In this document: piece by piece, positions 27,358 through 36,391 of the stretch | How the letters are laid out: each line of letters begins with the position of its first letter | Numbering within the stretch: position 1 is the first letter of the stretch | Source: Arenibacter sp. ARW7G5Y1 | Lineage (GTDB): Bacteria; Bacteroidota; Bacteroidia; Flavobacteriales; Flavobacteriaceae | DNA: 64,000 nucleotides | Reading direction: 5' to 3' | Assembly: GCF_003201775.1 (NCBI RefSeq) | Contig: NZ_QJJZ01000006.1 | Coordinates: 62,001-126,000, forward strand | Position numbers and translations under genes: made by a program | Notes under the pieces: model-generated | The model's input: the letters and a program-made list of their open reading frames with translations, nothing else | The model's database searches: none | What the model was told of the DNA's origin: nothing

Positions 27358-27830
27358 TGGAGGCCGTATATATAAACACGCCTTTGGGTATAGCAAAAAT
27401 TGAAGGTGATGAAAACGGATTAACTTCCATCACTGTATTCGATAGTGAAGAAAAACTATCGGATATTGTTCCTGAATTGCTCGAGGATGCGGTATACCAG
27501 CTTCGGGAATATTTTGAAGGTACAAGAAAGGAGTTTAGCTTAACACTCAACCCCGAAGGAACAGATTTTCAAAAAAAGGTTTGGCAGGCCCTACAACAAA
27601 TTCCTTATGGCAAAACTGTTTCCTATCTGGAGCTGTCCAAAACGTTGGGCGATGTTAAAGCCATAAGGGCCGTAGCTTCGGCCAATGGCCAAAATCCTTT
27701 ATGGATAGTTGTGCCCTGTCACCGGGTCATTGGCAGCGATGGTTCCTTAACGGGATATGCCGGTGGATTGCATCGTAAAAAATGGCTTTTGGAACACGAG
27801 AGTCCCGTAAAGCAACAAACTCTGTTTTAA
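27357..27830 (+). CDS. ogt: Methylated-DNA--protein-cysteine S-methyltransferase
   Basis: This enzyme repairs O6-alkylguanine by transferring the alkyl group to its own cysteine. The 157-residue protein has the helix-turn-helix region QQIPYGKTVSYLELSKTLG, the active-site PCHRVIGSDG near residue 121 and GYAGGLHRKKWLLEHE. All active-site residues are intact. It overlaps the CNNM transporter gene by one base. Confidence 0.95.
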   Translation: MEAVYINTPLGIAKIEGDENGLTSITVFDSEEKLSDIVPELLEDAVYQLREYFEGTRKEFSLTLNPEGTDFQKKVWQALQQIPYGKTVSYLELSKTLGDVKAIRAVASANGQNPLWIVVPCHRVIGSDGSLTGYAGGLHRKKWLLEHESPVKQQTLF

Positions 27831-28137
27831 TTTTTTACAGACCCTTCGGTCGGTATATCATCCTTTAGGGCCTTATTTGTATACCTTGGTAGACTTACAT
27901 CGGTATTTCTGTGTTCTTTATGGAAATATCCCAAATATGTAACGGTAACTCATAGTTGTGTACCAACCGTATGGTCGGTTAATACCTTCTTGTGCTTCCC
28001 GCCCAATATACCCTAAATTGAATCTAAACAATAGGGAAAATGCCCAAAACAACAGTTTTAAATTTGTTTGTATATTTATAATTCACCTTGTTTTATCAAA
28101 ATTATAATCGAGCCATTTAGGTAATAATAAACTTTGA
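27831..28137. other. Gap between ogt and exonuclease genes
   Basis: This 307-base AT-rich gap has no gene. A weak hairpin, ACCAACC (27962-27968) with GGTCGGT (27973-27979) and one mismatch, may be part of an ogt terminator. The exonuclease promoter should lie near the right end, but no clear -7 box was found. Confidence 0.35.
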
Positions 28138-28851
28138 ATGCTACATAAAATTAACTTGGAACACATACTCTTTTTGGACATTGAAACGGTTCCGGAAGAA
28201 GAGAATTTTAATAAGCTGGACGACACCAAAAAAGAACTTTGGGAACATAAGTCGCTCTACCAACGAAAAGACGAATATACAGCTGAAGAATACTATGACC
28301 GGGCTGGAATTTGGGCAGAGTTCGGAAAGATAGTTACAATTTCGGTTGGATACTTTAATTACAAAGGGGACAATCGGACGTTTAGGGTTACCTCATTTTA
28401 TGGGGAGGAGCCAAAGATTCTCAAAGATTTTAAGAATTTGTTGGATACTCATTTCAATCGTCCCCATCACCTACTATGCGGGCACAATGGCAAGGAATTC
28501 GATTTTCCCTATATCGCTAGACGTATGATCATCAATAAGGTTGATTTGCCCAACAAGTTGGACCTTTTTGGTAAAAAGCCATGGGAAATAGCTCATTTGG
28601 ACACTATGGAACTATGGAAGTTTGGAGACTACAAGCATTACACTTCACTTAAGCTTATGGCCAATATTCTTGGCATTCCCTCTCCTAAAGAAGATATAGA
28701 CGGCAGTATGGTAAAAGCCGTTTACTATGAGGAGAAGGATTTGGATCGCATCGTAAAATACTGTGAATTGGATGTGATCACTACAGCGCAGGTGTTTTTA
28801 CGTTTGCGGAACGATGAACTATTGGATGAAAGTGAAATTAAAAGAATATAA
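28138..28851 (+). CDS. PolB-type 3'-5' exonuclease (predicted)
   Basis: The 237-residue protein is an RNase H-like DnaQ-fold nuclease of the group related to the DNA polymerase B exonuclease domain. Motif I is ILFLDIETVPEE near residue 13, motif II is LLCGHNGKEFDFPYIARRM near residue 121, and motif III is YCELDVITTAQVFL near residue 203. The acidic metal ligands are in place. Such proteins are thought to act in DNA or RNA 3'-end processing; no partner gene is evident. Its downstream neighbour is convergent. Confidence 0.9.
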   Translation: MLHKINLEHILFLDIETVPEEENFNKLDDTKKELWEHKSLYQRKDEYTAEEYYDRAGIWAEFGKIVTISVGYFNYKGDNRTFRVTSFYGEEPKILKDFKNLLDTHFNRPHHLLCGHNGKEFDFPYIARRMIINKVDLPNKLDLFGKKPWEIAHLDTMELWKFGDYKHYTSLKLMANILGIPSPKEDIDGSMVKAVYYEEKDLDRIVKYCELDVITTAQVFLRLRNDELLDESEIKRI

Positions 28852-28876
28852 GATCTTGGCTATTGATGCTTTTAGA

Positions 28877-31081
28877 TTAGGACTTGTAGAACTTAATGGA
28901 TTTTGATCCTTCTAGGTCTGCAAGGGTTAGCACGTACAAGCCAGTGGTAAGGTCGGCAATATAAATCTGCCTATGCTCCGCCTTACCGGATTTTACAACG
29001 ATGCCGTTAAGAGAAACAATCTTGTACATGGCATCCTCCGAGACATCTCCATTAATAGTCATTGAGGTCTGCACGGGATTGGGGAAAATGGAAAACTGTA
29101 CTTCCAAAGTCAAGGTTTCATATTCCATATAATCCATAAGTTCGGTTTCGCTTCCCTTAAAGGTAAATTCGTATTCTTCACTATATTCGGAACTTATATT
29201 TTCGGAACAAAATGTCTTTACCCGAAGGCTATATTCCATTCCCTCTACTAGATTATTTAGGCTAATAAAGTTATCGAAGGTTGTTTCCACATTCCATTCG
29301 TTACTACTTTTCTTTTTATATTCAATTTGGAAAAGTGCATCTGTGTTTGCAGTCCAATCCAACCTTACCCCGGTATCATCGGAGGTGGTAAGTTCAATAT
29401 CTTCCGGGGTAACTAGAACACAATCGGTAAGGGCAATCCCCGTAACAATAAGGGAAAAATTCTGAGGCCCTTGGCTAAGGGTATTTTTATGGGTAATTGT
29501 TATGGTATATTCCCCTTTGGCATTCTGAATATCTATTCTTTCAAAGGGATCCACTCTATTGTCTCCGCTAGCGGCTGGAGCATCTGCCTTGGTTGCATTC
29601 AGTTTCCATGGTAAAAATGTCTTGCCGTCCTTAATTATCCGAATATCCAAATCGTTCACCAAGGCTGCGGACATATCGTTTAAAGTTCCGGAATTTACCG
29701 CTCCTGTAGCAGGGTCTGTCCAAGAAATTGAAGCAGATAACTGTTCTAGTCCATTGGCCATTACCGTATAGGTCTTTGTTTCACCTTCCAAAAGGGTTTC
29801 TTCCGAAATCATGGTAGAAAACCCCTTATTTGTTATTACCTCTACAGCCGATTTTGTATTAATAACTCCCCAACCCATTTTATAGTCGGGACCCGGAGCA
29901 TCAACATCGTCTGCAGTATGTAGTACCAATCCTTTTAGCGTGGCAGCCTTCATAAAACTACCTTCCATTTGTTCGTGATATTCCTGGATCAACAACATAG
30001 ATCCTGTTACTCCCGGTGTAGCCACAGATGTTCCATTAGCAGTCTCATACCTAGTGTCGTTCGCAATACCAGTAGTGTAAATATTCGTTCCATAGGCCGC
30101 AATGTCTGGCTTAATACGACCATCATCAACAGGACCAAAACTGGAATAGGAGGCCACTGAAGCTCTTACCAATTGCCCTTGATCATTGGTTTCAATATCT
30201 GCCGCAGCAACCGTGACGCCATTTTTCGAGGTTGCAAATCCCAACATCAAATCAAAACCATTGGAAGCCGAACCAAAAATAGGAGCCTCGTTATCTTTAC
30301 TTTTTTGGGAATTCCCTGCAGCGGTCACCATTAAATAATAGGGAGCATTGTACATTATTTTATCCCAATCCCTTGAAACTTGAATATAAGACCCGAAATA
30401 CCAATCTGGCACTCGGTTAGACATAATTCCGTAGGAGTGGTTGGACAATAGTAAGCCATTGGCGGCCATCTCGGCAGCTTCAATTTTATCCCTTCTCCAG
30501 TCATTGGAAACAGCCTTAGCCTTATATGCCACTCCTTTTGATTTTTTATCCAGTCCTTCTGCAACCAAAATTCCAGTGACCCTTGTGGCGTGCGAATCCA
30601 CAATATCACTCTGGTCCAAAATCTGTACCCTATTCCCAAATTCTTTGTGGTTTGCTAAAACGGCTCCTGCGTCCCATACCCCTACCAACATATTCTCTCC
30701 GTTAATACCCAAATCCAATAACCCATTATCATGTAAGGCGTTGGCTCTGGTAGCGGTATTTAATTCTGTACTGAAGGTGCTATAATAAAGAGGGGTTCCA
30801 TCATCGCCTATAGAAGTAAGCTCGCTAAAATTTCCATCTGCCAATCTTTCGGTCAATTTCCAACCATTTGTCTTCGCGGCCTGCAATAAGCTATTGTTCT
30901 CCTTGTCAAAATTCCTTTTAAGGTCATTGGTAAACACGCCCAACTTTGAGCTGCGGTATTTATCCTTAATAACATGGATCTGTTTCTCGGTTTGTGCAAA
31001 CGAGTTATAGGTAGCAAGGCAAAAGGCTAGTGGAAGTAAATACTTGCCAATCTTTAACAAAGTAGGGTTTGCGTAAGCCAT
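28877..31081 (-). CDS. Secreted S8 subtilase with T9SS sorting domain
   Basis: The product has 734 residues from the ATG at 31081, which opens a signal peptide (YLLPLAFCLATYNSFAQ); a start at 31126 is less likely. The subtilisin triad is complete: Asp in VGVWDAGAVL, His in VDSHATRVTG, Ser in ANGTSVATPGVTGSM, with the oxyanion Asn in VTAAGNSQ. A fibronectin type III-like segment (GVRLDWTANTDALFQIEYK) precedes the C-terminal type A T9SS sorting tail (FSIFPNPVQTSMTIN...FYKS). It is thus secreted through the gliding-type T9SS and acts as an extracellular protease. Confidence 0.94.
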   Translation of the reverse strand: MAYANPTLLKIGKYLLPLAFCLATYNSFAQTEKQIHVIKDKYRSSKLGVFTNDLKRNFDKENNSLLQAAKTNGWKLTERLADGNFSELTSIGDDGTPLYYSTFSTELNTATRANALHDNGLLDLGINGENMLVGVWDAGAVLANHKEFGNRVQILDQSDIVDSHATRVTGILVAEGLDKKSKGVAYKAKAVSNDWRRDKIEAAEMAANGLLLSNHSYGIMSNRVPDWYFGSYIQVSRDWDKIMYNAPYYLMVTAAGNSQKSKDNEAPIFGSASNGFDLMLGFATSKNGVTVAAADIETNDQGQLVRASVASYSSFGPVDDGRIKPDIAAYGTNIYTTGIANDTRYETANGTSVATPGVTGSMLLIQEYHEQMEGSFMKAATLKGLVLHTADDVDAPGPDYKMGWGVINTKSAVEVITNKGFSTMISEETLLEGETKTYTVMANGLEQLSASISWTDPATGAVNSGTLNDMSAALVNDLDIRIIKDGKTFLPWKLNATKADAPAASGDNRVDPFERIDIQNAKGEYTITITHKNTLSQGPQNFSLIVTGIALTDCVLVTPEDIELTTSDDTGVRLDWTANTDALFQIEYKKKSSNEWNVETTFDNFISLNNLVEGMEYSLRVKTFCSENISSEYSEEYEFTFKGSETELMDYMEYETLTLEVQFSIFPNPVQTSMTINGDVSEDAMYKIVSLNGIVVKSGKAEHRQIYIADLTTGLYVLTLADLEGSKSIKFYKS

Positions 31082-31109
31082 GATTAAGTTTATAGTAAGA
31101 TTTGGACTA

Positions 31110-31117
31110 CAAATATA
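31110..31117 (-). promoter_or_regulatory. -7 box of the subtilase promoter
   Basis: On the minus strand TATATTTG matches TAnnTTTG perfectly, about 30 bases upstream of the chosen ATG at 31081. This also argues for the shorter start, because the ATG at 31126 would lie upstream of the promoter. Confidence 0.55.
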
Positions 31118-31231
31118 CCACAACAAGCAAATATTATCGATTAACGCACCTTTTTATTCGATGAAACGCATGGTTTTGTTGTGAACAGTCAAAAAAACGA
31201 CATGAACGCTTCTCTTGAAGGAAAGAATAAT

Positions 31232-32206
31232 TTAAATATTGTACTTAAACTGTACGTAAACTGGAAAATGATCACTGAATCCACCCATATATCTCCTTCC
31301 AACATAGGTTCTACGCGGATTGCCCTTATACTTCCCTTTGAACTCGGTTAAAAAGGTCTCATCAAAAATATTGGCTTCGCAAAAACTATGGGTGCCTTTT
31401 TCGTAATTGAAAAAGTTATGGGACACTATAATTTGATCGAAAAGACTCCAAGACCTTCTATAGTTGGCACTTCCCCTGTCAGGAGATTTTAATTTCTCCA
31501 TAGGATTATGCAAGCTAGTCCTACTCATCAGGGTCTGGAGACTGGCAGATGAAGGACCGTCATTAAAATCGCCCATTACAATATAATTGGGATTTTCAAT
31601 GCGTAGCTCCAAATCCTCCATAAAATCAATAATAGTCTTGGCTGCAGCAATACGCTTATAATCGGTTTCTACCTCCCCACTCCTTCTCGAAGGCCAATGG
31701 TTTACAAAAATATGAACCTCTTCACCATTTAAAACCCCGTTTACATACAAAATATCCCTTGTGGTATCGCGTTGGCCATTATCATTATGTATTATCAAAG
31801 GAATAGCTTCGGAGTTTAATACTTCAAAATTATCCTTATTATATAGCAAGGCATTATCTATTCCCCTTTCGTCCGGGGAATCATAGTGAACATAATGATA
31901 ATTGTAATTATTTAAAGGATCTGTGGACAACAAATCCTGTACTACCTTCCCGTTTTCAACCTCGGCAACACCAACCAAGACCGGAGGAAACCCTGTAGAT
32001 TCGCGTCCAATTTCGCCAATGGTTTTGGCCAGTCTTGACAACTTATTCCGATAGCGCTTTGGGGTCCACTTTTTAGATCCATTGGGCGTAAAATCATCAT
32101 CCAGGGTTTTGAAGTCATTTTTGGCATCAAATAGGTTTTCTAGATTGTAGAATGCCACAGTGTGGAGGGTATTGATCGATTTTTTCTTAAAAAATGAAAA
32201 TTTCAT
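31232..32206 (-). CDS. Endonuclease/exonuclease/phosphatase family protein
   Basis: The 324-residue protein has the EEP fold: VAFYNLENLFDAKNDF near residue 18 (Mg-binding Asn), LVGVAEVENGKVV with the catalytic glutamate near residue 79, NHWPSRRSGE, VMGDFNDGPSS with DxN near residue 213, and FSDHFPVYVQF with the closing Asp-His. All catalytic residues are present. Members cleave phosphodiesters of DNA, RNA or lipids; with no clear signal peptide this one is probably cytosolic. It is divergent from hflX. Confidence 0.9.
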   Translation of the reverse strand: MKFSFFKKKSINTLHTVAFYNLENLFDAKNDFKTLDDDFTPNGSKKWTPKRYRNKLSRLAKTIGEIGRESTGFPPVLVGVAEVENGKVVQDLLSTDPLNNYNYHYVHYDSPDERGIDNALLYNKDNFEVLNSEAIPLIIHNDNGQRDTTRDILYVNGVLNGEEVHIFVNHWPSRRSGEVETDYKRIAAAKTIIDFMEDLELRIENPNYIVMGDFNDGPSSASLQTLMSRTSLHNPMEKLKSPDRGSANYRRSWSLFDQIIVSHNFFNYEKGTHSFCEANIFDETFLTEFKGKYKGNPRRTYVGRRYMGGFSDHFPVYVQFKYNI

Positions 32207-32259
32207 CCAAAATTTTTAATCGATTGCTAAATTACGAAAAACCCTTGGCAAGTATTGAT

Positions 32260-32267
32260 TAGATTTG
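32260..32267 (+). promoter_or_regulatory. -7 box of the hflX promoter
   Basis: TAGATTTG fits TAnnTTTG and lies 16 bases before the hflX ATG, so a short leader is expected. A -33 TTG at the usual spacing is not clear. Confidence 0.45.
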
Positions 32268-32283
32268 TACTTTAAACTGATAT

Positions 32284-33495
32284 ATGCTAGAGAAGAAGAC
32301 AATAGAATATGAAAAAGCAGTACTCATAGGGGTAATGAACAAGGACCAGAATGAGGAAAAGGTAAACGAATATTTGGATGAACTGGAATTCCTTACCTAC
32401 ACTGCCGGTGGGGAGGTTTGTAAACGCTTTGTCCAACGAATAGACTTGCCCAACCCCAAAACCTATATTGGGAGTGGTAAAATGTTGGAAGTGGAGGCCT
32501 ATGTTAAAAGCAACGACATTGGATCCGTTATTTTTGATGACGAACTTACACCAGGACAGCAGCGGAATATAGAAAGGCAACTGAAATGTAAGATCCTTGA
32601 CCGTACCAGTCTTATCCTGGATATTTTTGCCCAAAGAGCACAGACCAGCTATGCCCGTACCCAAGTAGAACTGGCCCAATATGAATATTTACTCCCAAGA
32701 CTAACCGGATTATGGACCCACTTGGAGCGACAAAAAGGGGGTATTGGGATGCGTGGACCTGGTGAAACGGAGATCGAAACCGATAGGCGTATTGTTCGTG
32801 ACCGAATTTCCCTTCTAAAGAAAAAATTGTTGAAGGTAGATAAGCAGATGGAAACCCAACGGGGCAATCGTGGTGCATTGGTGCGTGTAGCCTTGGTAGG
32901 GTATACCAATGTGGGCAAATCCACCCTGATGAACGTTATTAGCAAGAGTGATGTCTTTGCCGAAAACAAACTTTTTGCCACCTTGGATACTACGGTTAGA
33001 AAAGTAGTGATAGGTAACCTTCCCTTTTTATTGAGTGATACGGTAGGATTCATTAGAAAACTGCCCACACAATTGGTCGAAAGTTTTAAAAGTACTTTGG
33101 ATGAGGTGCGCGAAGCAGATCTATTACTACATGTAGTTGATATATCCCATCCAAATTTTGAAGAGCATATAGATTCGGTAAACCAAATTCTTGCTGAAAT
33201 AAAAAGTTCGGATAAAAAAACCATCATGGTCTTTAACAAAATAGATCAATACGAACACCAGACCATAGACGATGATGACCTGATCACCGAAAAAACGAAC
33301 AAACACTTCTCTATTGAAGAGTGGAAGAATACTTGGATGCGCCGTGTTGGCGACAGGGCCCTTTTCATTTCGGCCCTGAACAAAGAAAACCTCGAAGAAT
33401 TCAGAAAACGTGTCTATGACGAGGTCCGGGACATACACATCACCCGATTTCCGTACAACAACTTTCTATATCCAGAACATTTGGATGAATATTGA
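32284..33495 (+). CDS. hflX: GTPase HflX
   Basis: HflX is a ribosome-associated GTPase that splits stalled 70S ribosomes under stress. The 403-residue protein has the N-terminal domain with TYIGSGKMLEVEAYV and DRTSLILDIFAQRAQT, the linker GGIGMRGPGETEIETD, and the GTPase motifs: GYTNVGKST (G1), DTVGFIRKLP (G3) and FNKID (G4). Length is typical. An inverted repeat starts just after its stop codon. Confidence 0.96.
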   Translation: MLEKKTIEYEKAVLIGVMNKDQNEEKVNEYLDELEFLTYTAGGEVCKRFVQRIDLPNPKTYIGSGKMLEVEAYVKSNDIGSVIFDDELTPGQQRNIERQLKCKILDRTSLILDIFAQRAQTSYARTQVELAQYEYLLPRLTGLWTHLERQKGGIGMRGPGETEIETDRRIVRDRISLLKKKLLKVDKQMETQRGNRGALVRVALVGYTNVGKSTLMNVISKSDVFAENKLFATLDTTVRKVVIGNLPFLLSDTVGFIRKLPTQLVESFKSTLDEVREADLLLHVVDISHPNFEEHIDSVNQILAEIKSSDKKTIMVFNKIDQYEHQTIDDDDLITEKTNKHFSIEEWKNTWMRRVGDRALFISALNKENLEEFRKRVYDEVRDIHITRFPYNNFLYPEHLDEY

Positions 33496-33497
33496 AT

Positions 33498-33625
33498 TAA
33501 TGCCATACAAGGGTTTAATTGCCGATTCCCATCTTAAATACGTGAGGGTATCCCTCTGATTACGGACTTGGAGGACAATGTTCAGGGACATTAAATAGCG
33601 GATAAAAAATCCTTGTAAGGCATTA
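33498..33625. repeat. 128-bp segment bounded by 15-bp inverted repeats
   Basis: TAATGCCATACAAGG (33498-33512) and CCTTGTAAGGCATTA (33611-33625) are inverted copies with 14 of 15 matches. The left arm begins 2 bases after the hflX stop codon. There is no ORF inside. It could be a miniature mobile element or the stem of a long RNA hairpin at the hflX 3' end. Confidence 0.45.
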
Positions 33626-33770
33626 TCATCACTTATAATGAAACCAATGGGGTATAAACCTATTGCCGTTCATCGAAGAAAGGATACCGTTGATTTTTTT
33701 CACAACATTCTAGAGCGCGTTCACAACAAAAATTAAACATAACTACCTATTCCTTATATCTTTACATTGT

Positions 33771-33937
33771 ATTTAAGTGATAGTGTTTAACCCCAAATTG
33801 AATACAAAACTTAATTCGAAGTGCCTTTTCCCCAAATCGGCACTTAACCTTAAAGTAAGAGCTTTAATTAGCCAAATTTTACTAGAAATGCCTACTTAAC
33901 TAAAAAAAAATGCCCTTCTCTCGAGGGGCATTTTTTA
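33771..33937 (+). ncRNA. Candidate small RNA, ~165 nt
   Basis: A near-consensus -7 box TATCTTTA lies at 33757-33764, and a strong terminator ends the unit. Between them a hairpin AAGTGCC/GGCACTT (33819-33825, 33839-33845) is flanked by a closing stem TTAAGT/ACTTAA (33773-33778, 33894-33899), so most of the unit could fold as one long rod. No ORF of note is inside. The shape recalls the 6S-type RNA of Flavobacteria, but I cannot confirm that identity without a covariance search. Confidence 0.45.
33903..33937 (+). terminator. Strong Rho-independent terminator
   Basis: TGCCCTTC (33911-33918) pairs with GAGGGGCA (33923-33930) with one G-U, is lengthened by A-T pairs, and is followed by TTTTTT. 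An A-run on the other side makes it able to work in both directions. It is about 400 bases past hflX, so it more likely ends a separate short transcript. Confidence 0.85.
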
Positions 33938-34133
33938 TTGTGAATTATGTTCATCATCATAACTTCTAACGCTTATTTTTCAATTTTTAAAAAGGATTTG
34001 GCAATGTCTTACAAAATCATGCGCTTTTCCTATTCTGTAAGAAAATCCAAGGAATCAAGATACTAGATTGACTTCGAAATGGCTCTAAGCCATACCATTA
34101 CATACACCAATAGTTTATGGTTATTTAAAACAG

Positions 34134-34164
34134 TGTTACATATTTTGGACACTCTGTTACATAT
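34134..34164. promoter_or_regulatory. Direct repeats, possible operator
   Basis: TGTTACATAT occurs at 34134-34143 and 34155-34164, with starts 21 bases apart (two helical turns). Such spacing suits a protein dimer or tandem binding on one DNA face. The pair lies about 170 bases upstream of the small lipoprotein gene. Confidence 0.35.
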
Positions 34165-34334
34165 GTGATATGATACTCCTTTACAGTTTTATAACTTCGA
34201 TCTATTGAAGGCTTCGCTTAATATTTAGCCTTTTCTACCAAAGCAAGAATAAGATATTAAGGATTAGTTTAGACGGGAAGCCCATTCGGGTCTTTTGATA
34301 ATTAATAATTATAACCTATAAATTACCTAAAATA

Positions 34335-34724
34335 ATGAGAAGTAGAATAATTTGTATAACGGTGGTATTGTCGATTTTTATGAGTTGTGGAATAGACAAT
34401 TTGGGTGAATCGAAATGCTTTAGTGAGGCCAAAAAAGGTTTAGATGACTTAGATGAAAAGTACAAAAATGTCATCTATTTCGATGAAGAAGGTAATTTTA
34501 GGGAGAAATCGTATGAAAATTGCGTTTTTGCCCGAACAATGACAACTGGCCAAATAAACCTTTTGGAAGATAATGAAGAGGAATTAGCAGTGGATTCTAG
34601 TTGTATGTCAGAAGCAGAGTATCTGGATTTACTTGCTAGGATTGATAAAAGAAAGCGTGAATTGGAACAAGATATTGAGGATGTCTGGAATGGTTGTGAA
34701 TCGGCTTTTGGTGTAGACGACTAA
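34335..34724 (+). CDS. Small cysteine-containing lipoprotein, unknown
   Basis: The 129-residue protein has a lipoprotein signal ending IFMSCG, with the lipid-bearing Cys at residue 18. The mature chain is acidic and has four more cysteines (28, 63, 90, 121) that could form two disulfides. The C-terminal half is a charged helix (RIDKRKRELEQDIEDVW). I do not recognise a family. It stands alone between two gene-poor stretches. Confidence 0.7.
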   Translation: MRSRIICITVVLSIFMSCGIDNLGESKCFSEAKKGLDDLDEKYKNVIYFDEEGNFREKSYENCVFARTMTTGQINLLEDNEEELAVDSSCMSEAEYLDLLARIDKRKRELEQDIEDVWNGCESAFGVDD

Positions 34725-35329
34725 ACCCTGATATCTTTGGTTTTTAGAATTACATAAATAGTTGAAAATATGCGGTAGAAAGACAGGAACAACCAACAAT
34801 CAATTGATTTAATAGTCTACATTTTTTAACTTCTTTTAAATGCATATGAATCAACATTTTAAGGAGGTTTTTTCGCTGATAAGTATTACATAGTTCAAAT
34901 AAAAGGGAACTATAATTTACATTTAAAGTAGCCGAATTCTGAAAAGGGCTCCAAGATAATAATAAATATCAACTGGTATAAAATAACAGTAAGTGAGCCA
35001 CTCCGCAACCCGTATTTTACCAACAAAGAGAAAACAGGTATGCTATAGAAAACTCCGTTCACCACGGAAATATCGGTAAATAGGCGGCAATACAATACTG
35101 GCCATAGCAATCCTTAAAATGCTATGCACTTCCTGCCACTAAAATACATTTCGTAGCTAAGCCACCCCACTCTTCAATTCGCACACCACATGATGCCCTA
35201 TATTCACAACAAAAATTTAACTGCCAAATAGCTACTTGTTATATTAGCTGAACAATTAAAAGAAATACTTTTCCAATTGGAATTCAAAATATATACCGCT
35301 TAACCAAAATTGACAAATCCTACTTTGCA
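34725..35329. other. Gene-poor region
   Basis: About 600 AT-rich bases with no supported gene; a 66-codon minus frame at 34910-35110 shows no family features. A segment at 35207-35223 (TTCACAACAAAAATTTAA) resembles one at 33719-33736, which may reflect an old duplication. Nothing else was recognised. Confidence 0.35.
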
Positions 35330-35356
35330 AAAATGGCCCTCTTTGAGGGCCATTTT
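35330..35356 (-). terminator. Terminator of the DUF3078 gene
   Basis: AAAATGGCCCTC (35330-35341) and GAGGGCCATTTT (35345-35356) form a 12-bp perfect stem with a 3-base loop. It lies 29 bases past the stop of the DUF3078 gene and can work in both directions. Confidence 0.8.
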
Positions 35357-35384
35357 ATTTTATTATACCGATCAATATCGTCTT

Positions 35385-36317
35385 TTAGAACGAATAGTTT
35401 AGACCGAACAGCCAATAGGTCTGTAAATCGTTGTCGATTGACGCAAAAGTAGGGATTGGATCTCCTACATCCAGATTGCCCAAAGCATAGTTTAAAGCTT
35501 CCTGCTTGTTGTTTCTTAGGCCAAATTCGAACCCTAGACCAATACCTTTCCATAAAGTATATCCAAAAGAGTTGGTCCAAGTCCAGTTGGAATAATCTGC
35601 ACTCTTATAACTTTGAAACAGGGATAAATTGGTCTTAAAATTAACATCCCCTAATTTCTTTGTATAGTCGGCCACAATTTTAGCCCCTAAGGAGGATTCA
35701 AAAACGGTATCTCCGGAACTGAACACAAAATTGTAGTTTAGGGGGTGAATAACAACCACCAAATCGGTAATAGGGGTCCAGGTTGCACCAACTCCAATAT
35801 CCAAATAGCCTGGGTCATTAAAATTATCAATAATCGTAGTCCTATATTCCCCCAGAGTAGATATAGCGAACTTATCGCTCAATTTCCGCCCGTACAACGA
35901 GGTGATATTAAAAACATCCGTAGCGGAACGAAAACTATCATCATCGGTATCAATATCCTTATCATCTATTTTTACCCACCCAAGATTGATATTCAATGAA
36001 TTTCTCCAGAAATATTTAGGTTGATTAAGATTGGCGAAGGCATTGGTAGTAATACCTATATTCCCTGCACTGGAATTTGGAGTGCCTTTGGAATACCAAT
36101 TGTTAAATCCGGAAAGACTGGCACCAATGGTTCCAAAAGCGCCTTTTTTCCATCCGGGTATGGCATTTATTTTTCCTTGAATGGCGTCTACCCTTCCTTG
36201 TATTGCCGCAATGGAATCTTTTTTACTTGCCTTTTCCGCCTTTAACTCCTCTAAAGACTGGGCAACAGTAATATTCATAGCCAACAAAGCGACTATTGCT
36301 AGTACAATTTTCTTCAT
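35385..36317 (-). CDS. DUF3078 outer-membrane beta-barrel protein
   Basis: The 310-residue protein has a signal peptide (VLAIVALLAMNITVAQ), then a short helical stretch (LKAEKASKKDSIAAIQGRVD), then alternating beta strands ending in the aromatic LQTYWLFGLNYSF, the usual C-terminus of an outer-membrane barrel. GAFGTIGASLSGFNNWYSKG is typical of DUF3078. Its role is unknown. It lies downstream of the SUF genes but has its own promoter, so it is probably separate. Confidence 0.88.
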   Translation of the reverse strand: MKKIVLAIVALLAMNITVAQSLEELKAEKASKKDSIAAIQGRVDAIQGKINAIPGWKKGAFGTIGASLSGFNNWYSKGTPNSSAGNIGITTNAFANLNQPKYFWRNSLNINLGWVKIDDKDIDTDDDSFRSATDVFNITSLYGRKLSDKFAISTLGEYRTTIIDNFNDPGYLDIGVGATWTPITDLVVVIHPLNYNFVFSSGDTVFESSLGAKIVADYTKKLGDVNFKTNLSLFQSYKSADYSNWTWTNSFGYTLWKGIGLGFEFGLRNNKQEALNYALGNLDVGDPIPTFASIDNDLQTYWLFGLNYSF

Positions 36318-36346
36318 AACAATTAGTGTTTTATTTATAGTTAGGG

Positions 36347-36354
36347 CAAAAATA
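36347..36354 (-). promoter_or_regulatory. -7 box of the DUF3078 promoter
   Basis: On the minus strand TATTTTTG matches TAnnTTTG perfectly, 29 bases before the ATG at 36317. It separates this gene from the upstream DUF2480/SUF run. Confidence 0.5.
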
Positions 36355-36391
36355 AGGAATATTGGATAAAGAGTAAGAATGTTATCAGTCG

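Larger units (their letters stand above)
33626..34334. other. Gene-poor region with sRNA candidate
   Basis: No coding gene is supported here. The stretch holds a candidate small RNA with a terminator (33771-33937) and a pair of 10-base direct repeats (34134-34164), each listed separately. The remainder is AT-rich DNA with no recognised feature. Confidence 0.4.

Noticed and set aside
34910-35110. 66-codon hydrophobic minus-strand frame
   Set aside because: It looks membrane-like only by composition; no start context or neighbour supports it.
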